Below are positions 49,476-59,007 of a stretch of DNA of 64,000 nucleotides, in pieces. The stretch comes from Halocafeteria seosinensis (Eukaryota > Sar > Bigyra > Bicosoecida), in the NCBI GenBank assembly GCA_001687465.1, contig LVLI01000156.1, positions 124,001 to 188,000 on the forward strand, given 5' to 3'. The position numbers were made by a program, and so were the translations under genes. Position 1 is the first letter of the stretch, and each line of letters opens with the position of its first letter. Under the pieces are notes generated by a model. That model saw only the letters and a program-made list of their open reading frames with translations, ran no database searches and was not told the origin of the DNA.

Positions 49476-50744
49476 CTATTTAGGTTTCTTTCGAGCCGGC
49501 TGTTTTCTACCAGAACTTGATTTCTTTTTCCCATCAGGAACTGATGCAGCGCTTGTAGACTGATCCCCGTTTTCACTGGTACTGCTTTTCGCCAACCGAG
49601 CACTTCTTCGTCTTCCTTCCACTACGATCAATCCAGAAGAATCGTCCTTTTCTTCCTTCAGGAGATGTGCAGGGCGTTTGGTACTCTCATTGCACTCAGC
49701 AGAGGGTTTCTCCTCGATCTCGTCCCGTTGGCGTTTTCGTCGTACACTCGGTGCAGCTTTCTTTGGTTTACTAATCTGTGCCACGGAGATGCTCGAGCCG
49801 TGTACAAGTATAGGAAACTCCCGAAATATGTAATCGGCATAATCGACGCTATCCGGGTATTTGTACTGTACTTGGTAAACCTTTCTGGACTCTGCTTGTT
49901 CGCTCTCTTGTGAATCCATCCTGTTGATTGGAAATACGTGTTGTACCTCGCCAGCCATTTCGGCATATGTCCGGCAAAGAGCTAGATGCACTGAAGCTGG
50001 CGTGTGGAAGAACACACTTCTATAGCTTCCGTTGTTGCCTGTATCATCCACAGCGTGATTAAGCTTTCGTTTAACACTACGGTATTCACTTTTGTCACTA
50101 AGCCACTGCTTTTTGCTGGTTACGCTGTAATTAGGCAAGCGCAAATCTTCCGCCTTTCTGAGAATATTCGTGGGAACTCTCGAAAGCTCTCCCTGGAAAT
50201 AGGAGATTGCCCAATTCGCAGGCTCTACGGTCTCGAATTGGACGAATGCGAACCCTTTCACCTTTCCTGTTTGAGTGTATCTCGGTAAGTCTACATAGTC
50301 GATGGAGCCGAAAATAGAGAATTGTTTCTGTAATACATCAACCGTCGCAGTTTCGGCGATGCGTTCCACATAGATCATCAACGGGGTAAATTTGGCGATA
50401 TCAAACGTGTGGGGAAGCGGCGCCCTTCTAACGATAACATCCTGCTCTTCGCACAGAGTGAGTTTATCCGATGCGTCGGCGGAGGCTCTAACATAGTCGA
50501 GATCGCCATGAATACGCTCCTCCACTTTTTTTTGAGCTGCCACCAACCTCACGGGAAGCGCCCCATGGTGTTCACGAATCAAATTCCGGATAAACTTGTT
50601 GCGCGCTAGGTGGGCATCAGAAAAGTAGGACTCGACAAGACTGATTATGTCCCGGGGAACGACAATCGTGCGTGGCTCTGAATGATCGATCCCGGGTTCA
50701 TTTGAAGCATCGTGTGGATTGGGGGAATGGCGGGAGTCTTCCAT
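49476..50744 (-). CDS. La-module RNA-binding protein (La/LARP7-like)
   Basis: Single-exon frame of 422 residues from the ATG at 50744; the upstream GTG is not used. A La motif opens at about residue 30 (IISLVESYFSDAHLARNKFI), followed by an RRM near residues 110-190 (LMIYVERIAETATVDVLQKQ, GSIDYVDLPRYTQTGKVKGF with the RNP1-like KGFAFVQFE). La modules bind the 3' oligo(U) ends of RNA polymerase III transcripts. After the RRM there is a second poorly defined domain (YRSVFFHTPASVHLALCRTY...), then a Lys/Arg-rich tail ending RKQPARKKPK. The layout fits LARP7 or genuine La; the second domain could be an atypical RRM2. Which paralogue it is cannot be decided from sequence alone. Confidence 0.8.
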   Translation of the reverse strand: MEDSRHSPNPHDASNEPGIDHSEPRTIVVPRDIISLVESYFSDAHLARNKFIRNLIREHHGALPVRLVAAQKKVEERIHGDLDYVRASADASDKLTLCEEQDVIVRRAPLPHTFDIAKFTPLMIYVERIAETATVDVLQKQFSIFGSIDYVDLPRYTQTGKVKGFAFVQFETVEPANWAISYFQGELSRVPTNILRKAEDLRLPNYSVTSKKQWLSDKSEYRSVKRKLNHAVDDTGNNGSYRSVFFHTPASVHLALCRTYAEMAGEVQHVFPINRMDSQESEQAESRKVYQVQYKYPDSVDYADYIFREFPILVHGSSISVAQISKPKKAAPSVRRKRQRDEIEEKPSAECNESTKRPAHLLKEEKDDSSGLIVVEGRRRSARLAKSSTSENGDQSTSAASVPDGKKKSSSGRKQPARKKPK

Positions 50745-51343
50745 TTTCTGTACATTGCCTACTACCCACTTCACACCCGGTATAAACTACATTTTTTTGG
50801 CGAAAATAATTGGTCTGCACCAGTTGCGCGGCATCAAACCTATCCACTGTCTATCCACTAGCAAACATCAGTGATTCTCGCAGGTAGCATGTTTGATTGC
50901 TGCCTTAAGTATAAGGACTTAGGAATCTAAGTTAGGATCGAGCCAAAGGTTACATCATGGGCTAGGGTGGAAGCTGACCCCACTTCGACTCGTGCGCACG
51001 CGCTGTAGCGGTTGTAGACATCGTGAATCACTTTTTCAGTATACTTACGGACACACTTCTCTAAACTATCACCGAAATTGCCGCATTTCTTACCCACGAA
51101 GAAATCGGGTAATTTAGAAGAGGGGGTTCGATAAAATTTAATGGACCGAAATTCGACGGAACTATTGTCCCAGAAGACAGAGTTTTGGTATAGTGACAGT
51201 GGGTGATAACCTCTTTGGTAAATACCATCGCAAACACAAAACTGACAACACTTCCGTATATTGACAGGAAAAGGGCGATACAATGAGGTCCACGCCGTTT
51301 TGACTAATCATTGTCACCCGGAACTATGGTAAGAAAATTACAA
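50745..51343. other. Intergenic, about 600 bases
   Basis: A minus-strand frame of about 120 codons (50927-51283) has no ATG start and no known relative; it contains CCQFCVCDG and KKCGNFGDSLEKCVRKY. It could be an exon behind a TTAG acceptor near 51305, but no upstream exon is evident. Otherwise nothing. Confidence 0.3.
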
Positions 51344-52795
51344 TTACAGGTGTTCAAACACAGCTGCTGCGCCCATTCCCGTTCCTATACACATAGAGAC
51401 TATACCATAACGAGCACCGACTCGCGACATATGGTGCAGAAGAGTCGCCACCATTCTTGCTCCCGTACAACCTAGCGGGTGGCCCAACGCGATCGCCCCA
51501 CCCAAAGGATTCACTTTATCCTCAGGGATTCCAAGTGTGTCAATACAATACGTGGCCTGCAAGCATTTGCCTACTCTAACAATGAATTACCGCTGTTCAC
51601 GTTGCCCAACCACTGCTTACCTGGCTGGCAAAAGCTTCATTTAACTCTACAATATCCACATCACCCAGAGTGATACCGGCTTTAGCCACAGCCTCTGGGA
51701 TGGCGAAAGCCGGCCCTATCCCCATAAGATCAGGAGATACTCCCGTTACTGCAAAGCTTTTAATACTCCCTGAAAATAGGCCAGTAATAAGACGTTCAAG
51801 ATGTATTCATATCCTAATTTTATTCGAAATCCACATACCCATTACGTTTAACCCCAATTCCATCGCTAATTTTCTTGTCATAAGAATGGCCGCGGCGGCG
51901 CCATCCGAAACTTGCGAAGAGTTTCCTGCAGTCGTCGACCCCTCGGCAGAGAATGCGGGTTTTAACTTTGCTAGCTTTTCGGCACTTGTATCGTTGCGAA
52001 TTCCATCATCCAAATCTATCCACCGTTCTTCATTATCAAAACTGACTCGCACAGGAACAATTTCGTCAGTGAAAGCTCCTCGAGACTGTGCTGAGCTGGC
52101 ACGAGCATGGCTCCTGGCGGCAAAGGTATCCTGTTTGGATCGTGTAATTCCAAATTTCTCGGCAACGTTTTCCGAGGTGATTCCCATGGGAAGTATGCAA
52201 TCGGATGCATGTTTGTTTTCGCGAATGATGTCCCAATCCACCGTCGGTGTGTTAGACGGATCACTCATGCTGCCAAACACAGAAGAGGTAACATTGTGTA
52301 AAGTAAAAGTGATACCACAACCTGTATCATAGCATACCTATTCTGAGACATGCTTTCCACTCCGCATCCGATTCCGATGTCGTACGCTCCCATGCGGATA
52401 CCGCCTGCAATGTTCATGATAGCCTGCAGACCGGAAGCGCATTGTCTGTTGGTGGAGCTCAGTGGTATCGTATAGGGGAGACCCAAGCTGAGCTGGGCCA
52501 TACGGGCCATAATGGCGCCTCCTCCGGGCTGAAGTACGTTCCCTACGCAGATATCCCCTATCCTTTCCGGGGGAATCTCAGTTTCGTCGAGCACGCCTTG
52601 TAATACAGCGCGTAGCAGTACATCCGGCGTAGTATCCTTGAAGCCTCCACGTTTGGCCTTACATATGGAAGTCCTTCGAGCAGCTACAATCACTATATCA
52701 TCGTCTTTGGCCTGGGAATTCGACGATGAACTTCCCGTACCTCCTCCTCCCATCTGTCGCTGCAGGGTGTTCAATCTACGCTGCGACGACGACAT
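51344..52795 (-). CDS. ACAA1: Peroxisomal-type 3-ketoacyl-CoA thiolase
   Basis: Thiolytic step of peroxisomal beta-oxidation. Four exons (52338-52795, 51839-52269, 51621-51769, 51344-51556) sum to 417 codons, 416 residues. The sequence follows the ACAA1 branch closely: [30 protein letters not shown] with the active cysteine, GGVESMS-type and [12 protein letters not shown]-type blocks, [37 protein letters not shown] and the closing [15 protein letters not shown]. The N-terminus begins [24 protein letters not shown] has the R-L-x5-Q layout of a PTS2 peroxisome signal (R-L-x-x-[LI]-x-x-[HQ]-[LAM-like]), though positions six and nine are not typical. Distinct from the mitochondrial thiolase at 7700-9297. 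Confidence 0.9.
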
Positions 52796-53095
52796 TTTAT
52801 GCTCTTAAGGTGGAAGGTCCCAGAGTGCAATAGTCACCGTGCATACGTCAATTCGAATCGAGAGAAGGGGTTTGTACAGTGCTGTGCAATACAAAACTGT
52901 ATGGACACTTCACAAAACAAGCTGTGAAGCGGAGGGCATTGCCAACGTCCCCAAGACTTGGAGGTCCAAGTTACCGGAACTATGGACTCGTTGGACACAA
53001 ACACATGCAGGTATATTTTTGAATAGTCAGAAAACAAAAAATTATCACTTTTCAACAAATAAATGCAGCAGGTGGGACACCCGGCCAGCGCTCAA
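52796..53095. other. Intergenic, 300 bases
   Basis: Upstream of the thiolase and downstream of the 53096 gene stop. No supported frame. Confidence 0.45.
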
Positions 53096-55284
53096 CTAGT
53101 GGTGGAGCGACGATGCCGAATCAGTACTCCGGAAGGAAACTTTGCCAACAGACGTCCTCGAAATGGGGCGCTTATCAGTTGCGAGTCCAGATTCCGACGC
53201 TGGAGTACCTCTACCACTTTCTCGGGAAGAAAGAGTCCTCTCAGTAGAGTGTGGAGGAAAAACTCGACCAGATGCTCCGGAAACCGCGGAACTTGGCCTG
53301 TTGGTATAGTTGCCAACAGAAAATGCAGACTGAGGGCGACTAGAAGTATGCGTTACTGATTTTGAAGAGGGAGGTTGTATGGCACTTGATACACTTTCTG
53401 GCCTCATGCCAATCGAAGCAGCAGATTGCGGCCTCTCCGAAGACTGCGACGCCATACAGAACCGGTGTGTTGGTCTCGCTGACGAGCAGCGAGACTTTTT
53501 GGCGCTTTCTTGCAGGGTTCTCTGTAACGGTGATGGCATCTCTGGTCCCGTGGTCCGCTGAGTGCGTGGAATATTGAGTTTGAAGACCTGATAATCTGTT
53601 TGCGACAGTCTCCTTGATACCGCGCGTTTTTCTATGGGGTCTTCCAGTTCAGGCGAGTCTTTCTGTTTGCTAGATGAATCAACAGAGGTCCTTCCACCGG
53701 GGCAAGATGAGGGTTGTCCATGAGCTAGTCCATTTTCATCCTTATTCAAACTCTTACGCGGTCGAGGCTCTGTTACTTTCTGTCTGTCCATTGGTAATCG
53801 CTTTATAGCGTCGTTCATCTTCCTGTCTTGGTGAGGGTCTAGGAATCCATTTTCGAAATAATAATCAAACGGGGTATCGTCTGTCAGACTAGTCGTTTCT
53901 AGAGTCTTCTTGAAATTCGTTCTCCAGAGCGATTCATCCTCATTCACGGCACCTCCTCCTCGCTGACTTCTGCTGGAGAAGGAGACAACTGAACGGCGAG
54001 TATCTTGCCAGTTGTAGGACTCATCATCTTTCCTCCGTGTACGGAATGCAATACCTCTGTGGTTGGCAGAATGCCCTGGATAATGGGTTTCTTCGGAAAA
54101 TATCGTTCTAGAAGACTTTCCTAATGTGGTTCCTGCTCGGTAATCATCCTTGGTACTGTTCTCGGTCTTTGCTCGCGCTGTTTCTGTCGCTTTCGGGTTA
54201 TTGTTTCCAGACCTGGGTTCTGAAGGTACGGGAACCCCGGCCAGAGTTTCGCTGGATTTTGCTTTCCTTACCTGAGCATTGTTCCCATGCTTTGACTCCG
54301 CGGCTTGTTTTCCGACACTCTCACTAGAGGTTGAAACCCGCAGACCATCCGTAGTGCCTTTTTCCTTCGACTCAGAGGGACCTGAAGAGCTAGGTCTAAT
54401 GACTCCAAAGGACTCCAAGTAGCCAGTCAATTCTTTCATGGACAATGATTTACCCCGAACGCGGTATGGGATAGATTCGCTCCAAAATGAAGGTTCCAAC
54501 AGACATGCAATGTTATTGATAAACGCGATTCCATCGTAATCCAGTTTCCCGACCTCCCGCATGTATTCTGTGGCAGCACGAATGATATCAGTATTGGAAA
54601 TTGCGTCAATGTTGATCCCCTGCTGTTTTATAATTCTAATGATTTTATTCAAGTCTTTCTGCTTCTTTTGAAAAACAAAGGAAGTCGATAAAGCGGTGGA
54701 GGGGCGCTGCCCTTGTTGGATCAACTCCACTGGGGACCGGTTGCCTGTTCGCGACGCAAATTTCCTTTTCTGCTGTGTTCTTAAAGCTCGTCGAGCAAAC
54801 GCATCATCCATGGATTGTTTGTCTCTTTCAATATTAGCGCCTCTTTTCAACAACTGACTTTGCTTTCCCAAGTTACTTCGATTGAATTCTTTGGACGTGA
54901 GAGAGGTTACAGTTGGAAGTAGGGCCGGCGACTCCCACAGATCCCTCTGCTCCTTCTGTTTCTGCTTCAGTCTTGACCTAAGTTGTCCATTCCAGCGAAG
55001 ATAGCTGAGCGATTGCCCATATATCTTCTCCATGGTCCTATCATCTTGGAATTGAGCTGCGGAGATGTGAAAGTACCAGAAGCCGCTCGCGACGAAATTT
55101 TAGAGCAATACTCACATTTAATTTTGTGAGCACGCCTCTCATTCTCTCGAGCTATTGCAATCTTTTTTTGCCGCTTCTTTGCTAAGTCTGGAGGAAAGTG
55201 AAATAATGGCAGTTTAACGTAATCGGATCTTGCCCTCCGACAGGACGGACATCGTCGCCAATGCTACATACCGAAGCTATTCAT
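53096..55284 (-). CDS. Orphan, mostly disordered basic protein
   Basis: Three exons (55272-55284, 55116-55187, 53096-55056) join in phase to 682 codons, 681 residues. The first exon is only 13 bases; the second codes a strongly basic helix (LAKKRQKKIAIARENERRAH). Residues about 160-240 look folded (NKIIRIIKQQGINIDAISN, AFINNIACLLEPSFWSESIP, MKELTGYLESFGVI). The rest, over 400 residues, is Ser/Arg/Lys/Pro-rich and probably disordered, with many SRPQSA/RPSSA/RPISR groups at the C-terminus, a composition common in microtubule or cilium-associated proteins. No family is recognised. The tiny first exon was chosen because an in-frame TGA lies a few codons upstream of that ATG. Confidence 0.7.
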
Positions 55285-55758
55285 TGCCTCCGCTATCTCC
55301 GCATAACCATTACAGCCTCAAACAGTGGTCAGAGTATCCGTCGGAATCTTCCGCGCCACGTACTAGCCCTGTTGAGGAAATAATGAGCACCGACCGGTAA
55401 ACCGAGCTCGCACAACCAGTCGCAGGCGGCACGTCCCTTGGGCGAAGGGGCGTGTAGTATCCCCCGTCTGCCACTAAAGATGGGCCCTGTGTGCAATTAA
55501 GCGATAGGGGAACAACATATGGAGTCTTGCTGGGCACTCCACTTTTACATCCGACATCCCATCCCGACACTAGATGAAGGAATGTTTTGGATTCGTTGAA
55601 AGTAGACGGAAAGATTGTTGTCTCCTACCTGAGGTGGAACCGTAAAAAACCTTGCCCGCGTCTGTACCCTAATACATGCATAGGGGAGGTTGTTGTCTCG
55701 AGTGCAGATAGACTCTGTGTGTTCCTGTGTGATCGATTGGACGTTGGAGCGATAAACG
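55285..55758. other. Divergent intergenic region, 474 bases
   Basis: Separates two head-to-head genes and so probably holds both promoters. Short frames on both strands (for example 55587-55805 plus) are not convincing; one overlaps the next gene in another frame. An upstream exon of the SH2-like gene may lie here, since a CCAACAG acceptor-like site occurs at about 55797. Confidence 0.4.
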
Positions 55759-57255
55759 ATGCGGTACAATTTTCGTCCGGATATTACGACCCAACAGGGA
55801 GCTGAGGAATGCTTGAAGAACCAGCCCACTGGAACTTACTGTACATGGAAGGCCTCCCCTTTCGCGTTAGGTCTGAGCTACGTCTCGCTGAATGACCAGA
55901 AGCCTGTTCACGTTCCTCTGGTGAACCGCAAAGGATATGTCTGCTCATACAACAACATGCAAGATGTGCATGTGGGTGTGAAGGAGTTCCTACGAAGCCG
56001 ACAATACTTAAACAGTGAATGCGTACTACCTGGGACCACAGAAGAAGCTGATGTCATTCGAGCAGTCGAACACGAGGCGAAGGAGTTGCGAAGCAACGAA
56101 AGATCATACTCAACTGGATCGAACAGTAAGTTGCTTCGTCCATGTGTCAGACGAGGTATTGGGTATTGTGAGATGTGTGCATGGTGTTGATTCCCAGGTC
56201 AAACGGAAGCGGCGGCTTATGAAAATGCTGACGGGAGTGTGTGGGGAGGAACTCCATCCACTGTGGATGTAGACGAGTTGCTTGCGGAACGAGAGGAGGC
56301 AAACATTGTGCCAACCAGTCCTTTCCGAAGTGCTATTGCGCTGGTCCTCTCACTGGTACTCTCTGCCCTTGTGGTGGTTTCGGTACCTATGCTAATTCAG
56401 AAATCTCTTGAAATACGAAAACGAGAATCAGAATTCACAGATCTCTCAACAGACATTCAGTCGCAGGTGGTGGATTCTTTACGAAGCCATCAGTATACCG
56501 GGGGAGATTGCGAGACAGAAATGTACCAATGGATAGAGGGTGTGATATCACATGTCCACTCCTTTCAGGAATTAGCAGACAGTATAGGTTTAGCTGATTT
56601 AGCAACACAATTAGCCCTCTGTTTTACGGGTATCTGGATACTGATCCCGGCTATGTTATTGGTAGGGTGCCCTTCTGCTAAAGAACCTACAGGTGAAGGA
56701 CGACGAAGATTACACAAGGTGTCTAGGGTGTTGTGGATGGTAGTTTTCTGGATCAGCTTATTCTCAGGCGTAACAGTCGGATATTACTTATTTAAGATTC
56801 TCTGGAGACCTTCTCTTGCTATACAGGCTTTCCTGGATGTTGTGGGCAGAAACGTCATGGACCGAGTGGAAACTAGTGATGTTTGCCATGAAGAAATGTA
56901 TAAGTATGCTCAAACACTCTTTGAAAAGCCAGCATTCATCTCGTTGGACTGCATCTATACGAATTGGATAATTTTCCTGCGGCACATGTCCGCCTTTGAA
57001 GGATGGTTTCTAGTTCCAGAAGACACGTATCTTTTCGCGCAGCATCAGAAATACATTGGACCTTCCTGTACGGTGGTGCCATTGCCGGATACGTTAATGT
57101 CAACCGCGCTAGTGGGCTTGTTTGGAATGCTTGGTTGCACTCTAGGGACGTTTTTTGTGGTTCGCGTACTCACTGACCTCTCTTCAGGTTGCAAACTCAT
57201 GTACGCGAAAATCAAACCAGCTGCTTCTTCACAGCAAAAAGAAAAGGTTTTATGA
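55759..57255 (+). CDS. Four-pass membrane protein with SH2-like N-terminal domain
   Basis: Two exons (55759-56125 and 56198-57255) sum to 475 codons, 474 residues. Residues about 5-90 read like an SH2 domain: ITTQQGAEECLKNQPTGTY, then CTWKASPFALGLSYVSLNDQ, KPVHVPLVNRKGYVC and DVHVGVKEFLRSRQYL, paralleling AExxL..P.GTFLLR.S, the YALSY strand, H.li..GY and the final helix. The phosphotyrosine-binding Arg is not where expected (TWKAS instead of LxRxS). A linker holds AAYENADGSVW. Four hydrophobic spans follow: ALVLSLVLSALVVVSVPMLI, LALCFTGIWILIPAMLLVG, VLWMVVFWISLFSGVTVGYY and TALVGLFGMLGCTLGTFFVV, with large loops between TM1-2 and TM3-4 that contain cysteines. No known family is recognised for the membrane part. 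The SH2 reading is by eye only. Confidence 0.7.
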
Positions 57256-57844
57256 TCAGTGCTGCGCATCTGGATTCTCGGATGCTGTTGTTCCCACCAA
57301 ATATGGCGACGGAAAATGTAGGGTCCCACAATGATCTGCAGCGTTTTGTTGACTTATGGAGGCACTATGAAAACCTTCCACAGCGGGAAGTTTCAGCTAA
57401 TTTTTGGAGCTGGTAGACTATTAAGGCTACTGGACATCATGTTTTAGTAACAGTTATACCGGGGCCACTAGTTGCCTACCAGTGAATGAACACTGCTATC
57501 GTGACTAGCAACTTCCATAGTGTGAGTGATGATTTCACTGTAACGCGCTGCCGTACAACTACCATGTATTATAAATTGAATCCACTTACAGTTGTACAAG
57601 TTGTTTTGTACCACTGACAGTACAGTACTGTCCGAGTTACGGACCATATGAACAAGGCAAACATTTCGTCTACTTTGGAAGGGACATGCACACTTCTGTT
57701 CGGAACAAGTGGTTTATGCGTGATTATTAGGGTGCTGTTTCACGTAATTTCAGTTTGGGTAGCAAGAGAGCTTCTTGCCTTGTGTTGTTGTCTGTCTGCG
57801 CTTTCAGTAGAGAAGACAGTACGTGATTATCGAGCTATAGAATC
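57256..57844. other. Intergenic, about 590 bases, upstream of phosphoglycerate mutase
   Basis: No supported frame. Contains a 17-base palindrome (57616-57632) and several GTAC-containing steps. A short ATG frame at 57648-57848 (66 codons) ends at the mutase start and is probably not coding. Confidence 0.4.
57616..57632. repeat. Perfect 17-base palindrome
   Basis: GACAGTACAGTACTGTC: two 8-base arms around a central A, about 210 bases before the phosphoglycerate mutase ATG. Could be a dimeric factor site; function unknown. Confidence 0.4.
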
Positions 57845-58958
57845 ATGACCTTGGGGGTGGTATCTTTGACACGAAGGGCTCTGGCTCAAAGAACAGCGCT
57901 TTCTGCTTCTTTTGCACGTGCTCCTACTGCCAGATTAGGCCTCTTTGCACCTCTCACTCGTGCAGCAATGTCGTCTGAGGCCTCCACTGCTGCGCACAAA
58001 GTTGTACTCATCCGCCACGGAGAGAGCCAATGGAACAAGGAGAACAAATTCACGGGTTGGACAGGTAAATACGAAGCTTTATGACGGTGTATCATGGTCA
58101 ATAGAAGGTATTCACTGTTCCCGACACTTTCTTTGTCCTTGTGCAGATGTGCCCCTCAATGAAACTGGACGCCAGGAAGCTCATGAAGCTGCCAAACAGC
58201 TCTCCAAAGCTGGGTTCACATTCGATGTCTGCTTTACTTCTGTCCTGAAACGAGCTATTTCCACCCTATGGTACGTTGTCCATATCTATTCAACATAAAC
58301 ATTGGTATATTCAAACGATACGATTGACATGTACCATTTTTCAGGATTGTGTTGGAAGATATGGATCTGCAATGGCTCCCTGTCCACAACAACTGGAGAC
58401 TCAACGAACGCCACTATGGTGCATTGCAAGGGCTTAATAAAACGGAAACCGCGGAAAAGCACGGAGAAGATCAAGTTAAGGTCTGGCGGAGATCTTACAG
58501 TACCCCGCCGCCTGCACTCACCGAGGATGATGAGAGGTTCCCCGGGCATGATCGCCGCTACGCAGGTAAGATCGGCCGTACATATTCGATTGTTCTGCTT
58601 TAGTTCGAATCAACAACTGTCGCTTCCAGATGTACCGACTGAAGAGCTTCCAACCACTGAGTCTCTAGAACTTACTGTTAAGCGGTTTCTTCCTGCATGG
58701 CACAATGAGATTGCCCCAACAATCAAGAGCGGCAAGCGTGTTCTCGTTGCAGCCCATGGAAACTCCCTCAGGGCTTTGGTCAAATATTTAGATAACATAT
58801 CCGAAGAGGAAATTGTAGGATTGAACATTCCGACTGGTATTCCCTTAGTGTACGAGCTGGATAAAGATCTGAAGCCCATCAAGAGCTACTACCTCGGCGA
58901 CCAAGAGGAGATTGCTAAACGCACGGCGGCGGTTGCGTCACAAGCAAGCAAGAAGTAG
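57845..58958 (+). CDS. Cofactor-dependent phosphoglycerate mutase with organelle presequence
   Basis: Interconverts 3- and 2-phosphoglycerate in glycolysis. Four exons (57845-58064, 58147-58270, 58345-58565, 58630-58958) sum to 298 codons, 297 residues. Catalytic motifs: RHGESQWN (phospho-histidine), [11 protein letters not shown] (Glu), and [12 protein letters not shown] (second His). About 47 residues precede the enzyme core, which starts at [29 protein letters not shown] then [13 protein letters not shown], rich in Arg/Ala/Ser/Leu with no acids, a typical mitochondrial (or plastid) targeting peptide. An in-frame ATG at 57968 (MSSEAST) could give a cytosolic form. Its stop is 50 bases from the NOM1 stop. 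Confidence 0.93.
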
Positions 58959-59007
58959 AAACGCAGTGTGGCGTTCTTCCTCTTTAGAATATATTATTCC
59001 TTCTTCA

